Positions 43,003-51,871 of a stretch of DNA of 64,000 bases are shown in pieces. Where the stretch lies: positions 5,751,001-5,815,000 of the forward strand of contig CP007053.1 of assembly GCA_000242935.3 (NCBI GenBank). Direction: 5' to 3'. The notes below the pieces were generated by a model, which had not been told where the DNA came from, made no database searches, and saw only the letters and a list, made by a program, of their open reading frames with translations. A program made the position numbers and the translations under genes. The first letter of the stretch is position 1, and each line of letters opens with the position of its first letter. The stretch comes from Opitutaceae bacterium TAV5. GTDB taxonomy: Bacteria; Verrucomicrobiota; Verrucomicrobiia; Opitutales; Opitutaceae.

Positions 43003-44067
43003 ATGCAGGCGCTACCAGATCAGGAACAGAATGTCGCCGGCTCCGCGCAATGCACGGAGCCGGCAAGACCGGCGCGGCTGTTGTGCGCGATTTCGGCCCG
43101 CGACCGGGCGCTGTTCTTCCGCCAGGGCGAAGAAAAATTCGCCGGACTGGCGGCAGAGGTCACCTGGATCGATCACCCTGATTTGATGACGGCGGCGTTG
43201 CTGGAACAACTGCGGCCGGAGATTATCCTGACCGGGTGGTCCAGCCGGCCGCTGCCGGCGGCATGGCTGGATGCGGATGACTGCCCGCTGCGCTACGTGT
43301 GTCACCTGACCGGTTCGGTGAAGGCGCTGGTGCCGCGCCGCTTCATCGAACGCGGCGGAGTGGTTTCCAACTGGGGGAGCCTCGCGGCGGAAACGGTGGC
43401 CGAGCATGCGTTGCTGCTGGCGCTGGCGGCCCTGCGCAACCTCGGCTCGTGGGATCGCGTTATCCGTAACAGCCGGCATGGCAGCGAATCGTCGCAACTG
43501 GGCACGCGTTCTCTTTTCGGGCGGTCGGTGGGCATTCACGGGTTCGGAGCGGTGGCGCGGGCGCTGGTGCGCCTGCTGCGTCCGTTTCGCCCGTCGGTGC
43601 GGGCCTGGTCGCCGGGAGTGCCGGAGGCGGCGTTTCGCGACGAGGCGGTGACGCCCTGCGCTTCGCTGGCGGAGCTGTTTGCGGGAAGCGACGTGATCTT
43701 CGAGTGCGAAAGCCTCACGCCGGCCAGCGAAGGCAGCGTGGATGCGAAGGCGCTCGCGCGACTTCCGGACGGCGCGGTTTTCGTCAACGTGGCCCGCGGG
43801 CATATTGTCGACGAGGCGGCGCTGGTCCGTGAGGCGGAGAGCGGCCGGATCCGGATCGCGCTCGATGTGGTGTGCGATGAGCCGCTCTCGCCGGGGTCAC
43901 GATTGTACCGGGTGAACGAGGCGGTTTTTTCTCCGCACATCGGCGGGCCGACGACGGATCAGTACCCGCGTTTCGGGGAATTTGCCTTGCGCAACATCGG
44001 GCGGTTCTTGCGAGGGCGGGAGCCGGACGGGCGGGTGACTCCGGAAATCTACGACCGCTCGACATGA
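43003..44067 (+). CDS. D-isomer-specific 2-hydroxyacid dehydrogenase family protein
   Basis: A 354-residue NAD(P)-dependent enzyme. The nucleotide site is VGIHGFGAVARALVRLL. Catalytic Arg is in NVARGHIVDEAAL, the Glu in CDEPLSPGS and the His in PHIGGPTTD. The family reduces or oxidises 2-oxo/2-hydroxy acids. GGVVSNWGSLAAETVAEHAL is a close match to the corresponding part of the enzyme at 62471. The frame is open to a GTG at 42964; ATG 43003 was chosen. It overlaps the MFS gene by ATGA. A sugar acid or keto acid derived from the glycan may be the substrate. Confidence 0.85.
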   Translation: MQALPDQEQNVAGSAQCTEPARPARLLCAISARDRALFFRQGEEKFAGLAAEVTWIDHPDLMTAALLEQLRPEIILTGWSSRPLPAAWLDADDCPLRYVCHLTGSVKALVPRRFIERGGVVSNWGSLAAETVAEHALLLALAALRNLGSWDRVIRNSRHGSESSQLGTRSLFGRSVGIHGFGAVARALVRLLRPFRPSVRAWSPGVPEAAFRDEAVTPCASLAELFAGSDVIFECESLTPASEGSVDAKALARLPDGAVFVNVARGHIVDEAALVREAESGRIRIALDVVCDEPLSPGSRLYRVNEAVFSPHIGGPTTDQYPRFGEFALRNIGRFLRGREPDGRVTPEIYDRST

Positions 44068-45545
44068 AGACAGAAGACGCGCCGCCATCCGGGGCGGAAA
44101 CCTCCTCCCTGCCGGAGGAGACGGGCCTCCCGCTTCCGGTCCTGGCGGAGCCTCTGCCGGCTGCCGGAGCGGGAGAACCGGCGGGGAAAGTCTGGCGGGC
44201 CGGGACGTTGACGTATGGCGCGGGTGGTCTGGTGGCGCTGTTCTGCTGGCTGCTGTGGGGGGATTTCGCGTGGTCGATGAAGGAGCGTTCGGTGACATCG
44301 GTGGTGCAGCTGATGCTGCGGCAGTTGCAGGCGTCCGACATGATGGCGGGTTTTCTGATCGGTTCGCTGCCGAGCGCGATCACGATGATCCTGGGGCCGG
44401 TCATCAGCTATCGTTCCGACCGGCACCGCGGACGCCGGGGGCGACGGATCCCCTACCTGATCGCGACAACGCCGCTGGCCGCGCTTTCGATGGCCGGGTT
44501 GGCATTTACACCGGCGCTGGGCCGGTGGCTGGATGCGGCCCTGGGCGGACAGTCGCCGGGCCTGTATGCGGCAACCATGATCGTGTTCGGTGTGTTCTGG
44601 ACCGTGTTCGAGATCGCGACGGTCGCGGCCAACGCCGTGTTCACGGGATTGATCAACGACGTGGTGCCGGGACCGCTATTGGGACGTTTTTACGGATTGT
44701 TTCGCGCGCTGAGCCTGATTGCCGGGATGATTTTCAACTACTGGCTGCTGGGCCGGGCGGAGAGCCATTACGAATGGGTTTTTATCGGGGTCGGCCTGCT
44801 CTACGGCGTCGGGTTTACAGTGATGTGCCTGAAGGTGAGGGAAGGCGAATACCCGTTGCCCCCTCGTCCGGAGGTTGCGGATACGTCCGGGGCTTCGGAC
44901 CGGGTGACCGGATTCCCGAAAGGCGTGCGAATCTACTTCCGGGAATGTTTCGGGAACTCCTATTACGTGTGGGTTTTCACGGGGATCACGCTGGCGACGC
45001 TGGCATTCGTTCCGGTGAATCTCTTCAGTGTGTTTTTTGCGAAAAGCGTCGACATGCCGATGACGGTCTACGGCAGGTACATCGCGCTGACGTTCCTGAT
45101 TTCCCTCGTGTTTTCGTATCCGCTGGGGTGGCTGGCGGACCGGATTCATCCGCTGCGGGCGAGCATGCTGATGCTGGGGTTGTACGTGCTGGCCGCGGGG
45201 TGGGGCGGTTTTTTTGCAGGCGACACGCGCACCTTCGCGGTGGCGTTTGTGCTGCACAGCGTGTTGTCGGGCTGCTTTTTTACCTGCTCGGCATCGTTGG
45301 GACAACGGCTGTTCCCCCACTCGCGTTTCGCGCAGTTTGCATCGGCAGCGGGCATGCTCACCGCTCTGGGAATGATGCTGATCGCCCCGGCGACAGGACG
45401 GATGCTCGATCATGCCGGGCATGTTTACCGGTATACCTATCTGGCCAGCAGCGTGCTGGGGGCAGTCGGTCTGGTCGCGCTGTTCCGGGTCCACTCCCGG
45501 TGGCGACGATTGGGGGGCGCCCGGAGGTATGTGGCTCCCGAGTGA
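44064..45545 (+). CDS. MFS transporter (sugar or glycoside type)
   Basis: A 493-residue transporter with about 12 membrane helices and a Pro/Glu-rich cytoplasmic N-terminus (about 40 residues). It has the MFS loop SYRSDRHRGRRGRRIPYLI after helix 2 and ADRIHPLRASMLML in the second half, resembling glycoside/pentoside/hexuronide-type carriers. It is coupled by ATGA with the 2-hydroxyacid dehydrogenase gene, so import and first oxidation or reduction of the same compound are likely. Confidence 0.85.
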   Translation: MKTEDAPPSGAETSSLPEETGLPLPVLAEPLPAAGAGEPAGKVWRAGTLTYGAGGLVALFCWLLWGDFAWSMKERSVTSVVQLMLRQLQASDMMAGFLIGSLPSAITMILGPVISYRSDRHRGRRGRRIPYLIATTPLAALSMAGLAFTPALGRWLDAALGGQSPGLYAATMIVFGVFWTVFEIATVAANAVFTGLINDVVPGPLLGRFYGLFRALSLIAGMIFNYWLLGRAESHYEWVFIGVGLLYGVGFTVMCLKVREGEYPLPPRPEVADTSGASDRVTGFPKGVRIYFRECFGNSYYVWVFTGITLATLAFVPVNLFSVFFAKSVDMPMTVYGRYIALTFLISLVFSYPLGWLADRIHPLRASMLMLGLYVLAAGWGGFFAGDTRTFAVAFVLHSVLSGCFFTCSASLGQRLFPHSRFAQFASAAGMLTALGMMLIAPATGRMLDHAGHVYRYTYLASSVLGAVGLVALFRVHSRWRRLGGARRYVAPE

Positions 45546-45552
45546 CCGGATG

Positions 45553-45618
45553 CTATACCGGCTGCGGAGGAAAGCGGAGGCCGGTGGGTGTGGTGGCGAG
45601 GGCGGCTTGCGGGGTTTC
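45553..45618 (-). pseudogene. Remnant of the 3-prime end of an L-serine dehydratase alpha gene
   Basis: On the minus strand 21 codons plus a TAG read ETPQAALATTP, then TGLRFPPQPV. The C-terminus of the intact sdaAA at 51866-52795 is ETSQAGLATTP, then TGLKFPPQPVL: 18 of 21 residues agree, and about 54 of 66 aligned bases. The match stops abruptly; two codons further upstream the frame meets a TGA. It lies 8 bases beyond the stop of the convergent MFS gene, just as the intact copy abuts a convergent gene. It is probably what remains after a deletion or replacement. Confidence 0.65.
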
Positions 45619-45654
45619 TATTCAAATGACGTCCTCGTTTGAGGGCAGGTTCCC

Positions 45655-46329
45655 TTATGGCGCAACCGGGCGTGCCTCCACGTGCCAGTCGAAGTAAAGC
45701 GTCGTGCGGATATTTCCAAATACGGGGTGCTCAGGGAGCTGGCTCTGCCAGCCCGCCCCTTGGGCGTAAGGGTGATCTGCGTCGGCATCCTGCAAGGCCC
45801 AGCTTTGCGCCCGGTCAGGAATGAAGGTGATGCTGCGAGGCTGGCCGTTGGGTGCGGCGCGTCCGGGATATCCCCAAGGAGTCTGATTGGTCATGCCGTC
45901 AAGGGTAACACCGTTTTTGTCCTGAACTTCCTGGCAGGCGAGAAATACGGGGGCCGTATCGGCGCGGCGGAGACGCGTGTGGGCGGGATTCGCGAAGACA
46001 GGAATGGTTTTGGTCGTCGTGGTCATTTCACTGAGTCCGAGATAAGACCACAGATAATGGCCCAGGGTGTCGGGGTTTGTGCTGCGGTAGGTGTTGTATT
46101 GGGCTGTTTTTATGGGACCGGGGAGTGTACCCCGGTAGTCTTCGGTATAGAGCTGGATGGCCAGTCCGATTTGACGGAGGTTGCTTGTGGTGGTGGCCTT
46201 GACCGCGGAGAGACGGACTTTCCCGACGGTTGGAATGATGATGGCGGCAAGGATGCCGATGATGGCGATGACGGTCAGCAGTTCGACGAGCGTGAAGGCG
46301 CGACGGCGCAATATCGAGTGGCGAGGCAT
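45655..46329 (-). CDS. Type II secretion-like pseudopilin
   Basis: A 224-residue protein with the prepilin segment [20 protein letters not shown] at residues 11-30 (Ala before the cut, Glu5) and a helix continuing to VGKVRLSA. The C-terminal signature is reduced to RTTLYFDWHVEARP. It is the last gene of a three-gene minus-strand unit after the BNR-repeat enzyme and the LamG PEP-CTERM protein, 54 bases from the latter. The likely role is export or display of these proteins. Confidence 0.85.
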   Translation of the reverse strand: MPRHSILRRRAFTLVELLTVIAIIGILAAIIIPTVGKVRLSAVKATTTSNLRQIGLAIQLYTEDYRGTLPGPIKTAQYNTYRSTNPDTLGHYLWSYLGLSEMTTTTKTIPVFANPAHTRLRRADTAPVFLACQEVQDKNGVTLDGMTNQTPWGYPGRAAPNGQPRSITFIPDRAQSWALQDADADHPYAQGAGWQSQLPEHPVFGNIRTTLYFDWHVEARPVAP

Positions 46330-46383
46330 GGGGATGATGTAAGTGTGTATGGGATACGCGGAGCGAGAAAAAGGGGAAACGGA

Positions 46384-47283
46384 CTACTTTGTCCGAATTT
46401 TCCTGGTAATGCCGATGGAGAAAACAGCTGCGACGGCGAAAGCAGCAAGGACGGTGGTGGCGGACGCAGGCTCGGGAATCGGAGCGGCAGAGAGGCGGAT
46501 GGCTTCGAGTTGTTCGAGCGTGAGCGCGCCGCTCGCGCCGGAGGTCGCGCCGTAGAGCCGGATGTCATCGAGCCATCCATCAAAAGCGTTGGTGGCACTG
46601 GCGCTGGTAGCGCCGAAGAAAAGTGAACCCAGGCTTTTCGCACCAAAGGTGGCGGTTGATGTGACGGAACCGATTTCGATGACGCCGGTGGTAGCGGTCC
46701 CAACGTACATTTTGGCGACGCTCGAAGTGGAGCCGGTGCCGTCGTAAGTGACAGCAACGAAAATCCATTCGTTTTGGGTCTTAAAAATGTCGTTGGTCAC
46801 AGCGACCATTTGAGAACTTCCACTGGTTTCGCCATTTTTTCTCCCGTTGAAGGTCAACTTTCCGTCATCCGTGCCAGCGAGAAGAAATCCTTGGCCGGTA
46901 TTGAAGAGTCGGGCGGAACCGGAGAGCACCTCATCCGTTTTGAACCACATGCTAACGGTAAAGGAAGTAAGGGCGGTGTTGAATGCGGGAGCGGAAATCA
47001 CGCCGCCGTTTGCGCCCGCCATGCCGGAAGTGGCGGTGTTGTCGAAGGCGTAGTCGCCGGATTTGCCGCTGACCCCGGTTTTGTCGGCCCCCCATGTGGC
47101 AGAGCCGCCAAGGGCGCCGTTCTGACTGTTGCCGGAAGCATCTGTAATCGTATTACCGGCGTGATCCGCGATGGAGTTAAAATCGTAGTACAACAAGAGC
47201 GGCTGCGCCGTGAGATTGGCGCCGGCGATGGCGGAGACGGCGATTGCCGCCGTGAGGAGCAGGGTGCGGGTGTTTGTTTTCAT
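46384..47283 (-). CDS. PEP-CTERM protein with LamG-like domain
   Basis: A 299-residue secreted protein: signal peptide (about residues 1-26), then a concanavalin/LamG-type domain recognisable from YYDFNSIADHAGNTITDASG, FTVSMWFKTDEVLSGSARLF, NEWIFVAVTYDGTG and AFDGWLDDIRLYG. The tail is PIPEPASATTVLAAFAVAA, then ITRKIRTK. LamG domains bind or decorate glycans at the surface. It lies between the BNR enzyme gene (29 bases) and the pseudopilin gene (54 bases) in one unit. Confidence 0.87.
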   Translation of the reverse strand: MKTNTRTLLLTAAIAVSAIAGANLTAQPLLLYYDFNSIADHAGNTITDASGNSQNGALGGSATWGADKTGVSGKSGDYAFDNTATSGMAGANGGVISAPAFNTALTSFTVSMWFKTDEVLSGSARLFNTGQGFLLAGTDDGKLTFNGRKNGETSGSSQMVAVTNDIFKTQNEWIFVAVTYDGTGSTSSVAKMYVGTATTGVIEIGSVTSTATFGAKSLGSLFFGATSASATNAFDGWLDDIRLYGATSGASGALTLEQLEAIRLSAAPIPEPASATTVLAAFAVAAVFSIGITRKIRTK

Positions 47284-47312
47284 AATCGGAGCGGGTTGAT
47301 GGTATCGTCAGG

Positions 47313-48749
47313 TTACGGGGTGGGCTGATCGGAACGGGTTTGAAGCACGACAAGCTCAAGAGTGGCAGGCTCGGGAAGCGGGCCTTCATGCGGAAGATCG
47401 CGATTGACGGGGAGCGCCTCCCAGCGAAGCAGATAGCGGAGGCCGGCGGGGGCGATGCCGGTGTCGGTGGCGGTGCGCAGTGTGAGGGGAGGGCGGACAC
47501 CGCGACCCAGTTCAGGAGGATTGCGTTCGGGGACTTGCTCGTTGGGAATGCGTTGCCCGAGGCGCAGGATGTCGGGATCGATCCACCAGGCGCCGTTGCC
47601 GTGGCGAATGTGGTTGATTGAGATATAGAGTCCGAGATCGGGATCGTATTTTACGCCGGTATGACGGATTTCGAAGCCGATGGAGCCTCGTCCGCGCGGT
47701 TCCCAGCGGTAGGTCCAGCGGGTGGCCTGGCGGATGTCCCATGAGCCGGCTTCGCCGGGCCGGGCGAGGTAGAGCTGGGTGGCGCCGTTGTCGTCAAACT
47801 TGTGATACGCGACAATGACGCGGTTCCGGTTGTCGAAGCCGATTCGGCCGCTGCCGTTGATGATGCCTCCATTGACGGGAATGGGATCGAGGATGACGCC
47901 CGGGGTTTGGAGGGTGATGGGCAATGTGACCGGCTGGCCGGAAACCGTTTCCCATGAGCGGAGATCGCGCGAGCGGGCATAGCCGAGGTCGTGATTGGTC
48001 TCGGCGAGGTGGGAATCGCGCCAGACCCAGGTGATGTGCCAGAAACCATCCGGACCGGGGGTGGGTTCCTGGGGATAGGCGTTCATTTTGCCCTGTCCGT
48101 CGAATAGAGGAGTGTCGAACAAGGGAGTCCATTCGCGGGATTTTTCGTCGTAACGATTGAACCAGGTGGAGCCATTGCCGCTGCCTCCATCGCGCCATGA
48201 AAAGACAAGGCTGCCATCGTGATCCTTGATGAAGCGGGGATAGGTCATCCGCTGTTCGCGCTTGCCCGTCATGCGGGAGACCGGCTCAAGCGTCGCGACG
48301 TCGCCGGGCGTTTCGGTGCGGAAATAAACAAGGGGAGTCGCGTGGAGGTTGCCGACGACGTGAAGGTGGTTGTCGCGATCGAGCGCGAGGGTGATATAAT
48401 TATGAGAATCCCAGCCGATTTGGGAGGGGAGGGTTTTTGGGACCCATGTATCGGAGTCGAGAGGGCGCGAGGCGACAGTCATGTTGCGTTCGGCGTCATA
48501 AAAGGCGACATACTGGCGGTTGCCGGGCGCGTCGGTCAGCAGCGCAAAACCCACCGGATGGCCGGACCAGGCGCGCGAGATGGGGAGACGCTGACGGATT
48601 CGGGTTTCCTGCGCCGGGCTCAAGGGCGAGATTATCGTCGAAGCCGGAGCGGAGGCTGGAGTAGCGGTCGATCCGGCACTGAAGCTGGCGGAAGCACTCA
48701 GCATGACCAGGACGAGGCTGCCAAGGGGTATTCTGAATAGGTCTTTCAT
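47313..48749 (-). CDS. Secreted BNR-repeat (BNR_4-type) glycan-active enzyme
   Basis: A 478-residue protein with a signal peptide (about residues 1-25). The body is a seven-bladed-propeller-like protein with repeated blade motifs (QYVAFYDAERNMTVASRPLD, SHNYITLALDRDNHLHVVGN, GFWHITWVWRDSHLAETNHD and ISINHIRHGNGAWWID). This set fits the BNR_4 group, which includes polysaccharide lyases of PL24/PL25 type and GH145-type rhamnosidases; which one cannot be told by eye. It heads a minus-strand unit and is divergent from a LacI gene, with a palindrome between them. Confidence 0.78.
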   Translation of the reverse strand: MKDLFRIPLGSLVLVMLSASASFSAGSTATPASAPASTIISPLSPAQETRIRQRLPISRAWSGHPVGFALLTDAPGNRQYVAFYDAERNMTVASRPLDSDTWVPKTLPSQIGWDSHNYITLALDRDNHLHVVGNLHATPLVYFRTETPGDVATLEPVSRMTGKREQRMTYPRFIKDHDGSLVFSWRDGGSGNGSTWFNRYDEKSREWTPLFDTPLFDGQGKMNAYPQEPTPGPDGFWHITWVWRDSHLAETNHDLGYARSRDLRSWETVSGQPVTLPITLQTPGVILDPIPVNGGIINGSGRIGFDNRNRVIVAYHKFDDNGATQLYLARPGEAGSWDIRQATRWTYRWEPRGRGSIGFEIRHTGVKYDPDLGLYISINHIRHGNGAWWIDPDILRLGQRIPNEQVPERNPPELGRGVRPPLTLRTATDTGIAPAGLRYLLRWEALPVNRDLPHEGPLPEPATLELVVLQTRSDQPTP

Positions 48750-48799
48750 TGAATGATGAAGTCATAAAGACGGCTTGCCGAGGAGCAAAGAGCGACGTT

Positions 48800-48815
48800 A
48801 CTCTTGTCCAAGAGT
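48800..48815. promoter_or_regulatory. Palindromic operator candidate between the BNR gene and its LacI gene
   Basis: ACTCTTG-TC-CAAGAGT is a perfect 7+7 palindrome with a 2-base centre. It lies 51 bases before the BNR gene start and overlaps the likely GTG start of the divergent LacI gene, a good place for both repression of the enzyme unit and autoregulation. LacI proteins bind palindromes of about this size. Confidence 0.55.
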
Positions 48816-49935
48816 GAGCAACCCGAAAAACACATCGAAGAAAAGGTCAGGGCGCAACCGTGCGGGGAATCCGCCTGCGAAACGAACCGGCAGGGTGACC
48901 ATGGCGGATGTGGCGGCGGCGGCAGGCGTTCACCAGACAACGGTGTCACTGGCATTTCGTCGCCATCCGAGCATACCGGAGGCGACCCGGGAGCGGTTGA
49001 TCAAAATATCGGGGGAGATGGGTTACCGCCCCAATCCGCTGGTGTCCGCTCTCATGGGGCAGATTCGCCACCGGCGAACGCGGCTGCACGGCGAGACCAT
49101 CGCCTACGTGACGAGCCATCCATCGAAAAATTCCTGGCGGCAATACGCCGCGCTTCGCGAAATGTTCGCAGGGGCGGAAGAAAAAGCGGATGAACTCGGT
49201 TTCAGGATAGAGGAATTCGATTTGGGCGCGGAGGATATGACCGCCATACGCTTGAAAGGCATCCTGATGGCGCGGGGCATCCGGGGGATGGTCATTGCAC
49301 CGCTGCCGGATGGGCAGACGGATTTTCCTCTTGAATTGAGCGAGTTCGCCGTGGTGTCGCTCGGCCGAAGCATCAAGACTCCGCTGCTGGAACGGATTGC
49401 CAACGATCATTTTCAATCCATGCAATTGGCCTTCGCCGAGTGCCTCCGGCACGGTTACAAGCGGATCGGATTTGTGGCAGGCAGGGCGTTTTCGGAACGG
49501 CTGGAAGGATACTGGCTGGGGGCGTATTTGCACGAACGGGAAAAGTTGCCGGTGAGGCGCCGATTGAAGCCCCTGCTGCTGGAGGAGTGGAAATTGCCGT
49601 CGGAAGAACGCATGAAAGCGTTGCGCACATGGGCATTGCGGGAGCGGCCCGACGCGGTGATTTCCCCGTTGGGCGCGGCGCAGGAGGAATGGTTGCCATT
49701 GCTGGCCTCGCTACCTTCACGTCCAGGGGTGGCCAGCCTTACATTGCCGTCCAGTTCAGGACCCTGTGCGGGGATTTTTCAGGATGTCCGCCGGTTCGGA
49801 AAAATCGCCGTGGAAAGGGTTGTCTCACGTTTGTATCATAACGACTTTGGCTCGCTGGACCGTATCCAGAATATCATGTTGCATGGGTCGTGGTGTAATG
49901 GTGAATCACTCCCGATCGCGTCCTCACGCCGCTAA
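48814..49935 (+). CDS. LacI-family transcriptional regulator
   Basis: A 373-residue protein if it starts at GTG 48814. A basic leader (NTSKKRSGRNRAGNPPAKRT) precedes the HTH VTMADVAAAAGVHQTTVSLA and the hinge region MGYRPNPLVSALM. The ligand domain has ARGIRGMVIAPLPDGQTD and GYKRIGFVAGRAF. Possible starts are a TTG at 48775, the GTG at 48814 and an ATG at 48901 directly at the HTH; the operator-like palindrome overlaps the GTG, so ATG 48901 is a serious alternative. It is divergent from the BNR enzyme unit and 58 bases upstream of a beta-helix enzyme on its own strand. Confidence 0.85.
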   Translation: MSNPKNTSKKRSGRNRAGNPPAKRTGRVTMADVAAAAGVHQTTVSLAFRRHPSIPEATRERLIKISGEMGYRPNPLVSALMGQIRHRRTRLHGETIAYVTSHPSKNSWRQYAALREMFAGAEEKADELGFRIEEFDLGAEDMTAIRLKGILMARGIRGMVIAPLPDGQTDFPLELSEFAVVSLGRSIKTPLLERIANDHFQSMQLAFAECLRHGYKRIGFVAGRAFSERLEGYWLGAYLHEREKLPVRRRLKPLLLEEWKLPSEERMKALRTWALRERPDAVISPLGAAQEEWLPLLASLPSRPGVASLTLPSSSGPCAGIFQDVRRFGKIAVERVVSRLYHNDFGSLDRIQNIMLHGSWCNGESLPIASSRR

Positions 49936-49993
49936 ATATTCGGTATACAAAATGCCCCGCGATTACCTGCCCGCTCCTGTTCTTCTCATGATC

Positions 49994-51871
49994 ATGCGAC
50001 CTTCCCTCCTTCTGTTTCTGGTCATCGCCGGCGTGACGGCCTGCCGTGCGCAGGCGCCCGCGCCGGACGCCGCCCCCGCGACGCCGCCGGCGGTCCGCCG
50101 GCATACGCTATCCGTCCTCGAACACGGGGCCAAAGGGGACACCCGGACCGACGACACCCGCGCCTTCCAGGCCGCCCTCGACGCCTGCGCCGCGCAAGGC
50201 GGCGGCGTGGTCGAAGTCCCGGCCGGCAGCTATCGTTTCGAGGGCACCCTGCGCATCCCGGCCAACGTCACCCTGCGCGGCACCTTCACCTCGGCGCCCG
50301 ACGGGGATCTCCGCCGGATGCTCGAAGGCCGGCTCGGCTCGTCGCTGCTGGTCCACGCCGGCCGCGCCCGGCCCGATTCCGCGCCCTTCATCGAGCTGAC
50401 CGGCGCCAATGCCGTGCTCGAAGGCTTCGCCATCGGCTACCCCGAGTGGGACCCCGCGGTCATCCCGCCCGTTCCCTATCCGCCCACCGTCGCGGTCGAG
50501 GCGCACGGCAAGGGCCCGGTGGACAACATCGCCATTCTCAACTGCTTTTTTCTCAATTCCTGGGAGGCCATCCGTCTGGTCAACGCCGGGCGCCACCTCA
50601 TCCGGAACGTCACCGGATACCCGATACGGCGCGGCATCTACGTCGATCAGATCTGGGACGTCGGCCGCATCGAGAACGTCCACTTCTGGCCCTTCGGCCA
50701 CCGCTACACCGTGGACGACCCCTATGCGCAATGGATCAACCGGGAAGGCGTCGCCATCGAGGTCGGCTTCTCCGACTGGCAGATCCTCACCAACTGTTTC
50801 AGCTTCGGTTACGGGGTGGGCTACAAGTTCTCCGCGAGCCCGAAGCCCGGAGACGGTTTCGGGCGGGGCGCGTGCGGCAAGATCATCGGGGGAGGTGTGG
50901 ACAGCGCCCGTTTGCCCTTCCAGTTCGAAGCCGCCTACTCCCACTGGCTCATCAGCAACACCGAGATCGTCGGCCGCTGGGGAGAAGGCGCTCCGGCGGC
51001 CGTGGATATCGGCCCCGGCGTGCACGGCCGCGTGGCGTTTTCCAATTGCGCCTTCTGGGGCGACATCACCCGTGTGGTGACCATGCGGGCGCCGGAAGGC
51101 ATCGTCTCGCTCGAAGGCTGCCAGATCGAGCGCTGGGACGATGCGGCCGGAGCCATCGGGATCGAGGCCGGCCGGGCCATCCTCCAGGGCAACAGCTTCG
51201 ACCGCGACGGCCGCAGGCACCTGGTAGTCGGGCCGAAGGCCGGAGTGGTCATCGCCACCGGCAACCTCGCCGCCCCCGGCTTCCAGGTGGAGGCTACCCC
51301 CGGCGCCCGGGTCATCGCGTCCGCCAACCAGACGGACACGCTGGTCTGGCCGGAAAACGCGAAAAGCCGCTACCGGGTGACGGTGGGCGCCGCCGGCGAT
51401 TCGCGTTATCTGGAAGGCTGGCACCTGCAGGAGAAGGCCGGCCCCAAGCGCTGGTCGGGCGCGGAGTCGCGATTTCATCTGCCGGTCATCCCCGGGCGCG
51501 CCTACGAACTGGACTTGCGCATCGGGGTCCCGGCCGCCGCGCTTTCGGACGAGGCGGGCGTCTGGCTCGGCGACCGTCGCCTGGCGGCAATCACCAGCGC
51601 CGGCAGGCAGACGCTCCGGGTGAGCCTCCCCGCGCAAACTACGGACACCGCAACCCTGCGGATTGTCACCAAAGGCTGGATACCCCGCGAGATCGAGGCG
51701 GGCAACGGCGACGGCCGCACGCTGGGCCTCGAGCTGTTCGCCGTGGACGCGACGGCGGAGGCCGCCGGAGACCCCGCTCCGCCCTCCGGAGCCGGCGACC
51801 GGGTGTTCGATGCCTGCTCCGGCGGGTTTATCGAACAGGACAGGATGAAACCGGCGGTTCCGGGCCTATAG
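49994..51871 (+). CDS. Secreted pectate-lyase-3/GH28-like beta-helix protein
   Basis: A 625-residue protein with a signal peptide (LLLFLVIAGVTACRAQ; the Cys could be lipidated). The N-terminal beta-helix start VLEHGAKGDTRTDDTRAFQA followed by GGGVVEVPAGSYRFEGTLRI is the hallmark of the pectate lyase superfamily 3 and related tailspike proteins. Later coils include VDNIAILNCFFLNSWEAIRL and HWLISNTEIVGRWGE. The last 150 residues form a beta-sandwich. Uronic-acid or rhamnose glycan cleavage is likely; no active site could be fixed. ATG 49988 is an equally close alternative. Its stop abuts that of the convergent sdaAA gene without a spare base. Confidence 0.8.
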   Translation: MRPSLLLFLVIAGVTACRAQAPAPDAAPATPPAVRRHTLSVLEHGAKGDTRTDDTRAFQAALDACAAQGGGVVEVPAGSYRFEGTLRIPANVTLRGTFTSAPDGDLRRMLEGRLGSSLLVHAGRARPDSAPFIELTGANAVLEGFAIGYPEWDPAVIPPVPYPPTVAVEAHGKGPVDNIAILNCFFLNSWEAIRLVNAGRHLIRNVTGYPIRRGIYVDQIWDVGRIENVHFWPFGHRYTVDDPYAQWINREGVAIEVGFSDWQILTNCFSFGYGVGYKFSASPKPGDGFGRGACGKIIGGGVDSARLPFQFEAAYSHWLISNTEIVGRWGEGAPAAVDIGPGVHGRVAFSNCAFWGDITRVVTMRAPEGIVSLEGCQIERWDDAAGAIGIEAGRAILQGNSFDRDGRRHLVVGPKAGVVIATGNLAAPGFQVEATPGARVIASANQTDTLVWPENAKSRYRVTVGAAGDSRYLEGWHLQEKAGPKRWSGAESRFHLPVIPGRAYELDLRIGVPAAALSDEAGVWLGDRRLAAITSAGRQTLRVSLPAQTTDTATLRIVTKGWIPREIEAGNGDGRTLGLELFAVDATAEAAGDPAPPSGAGDRVFDACSGGFIEQDRMKPAVPGL

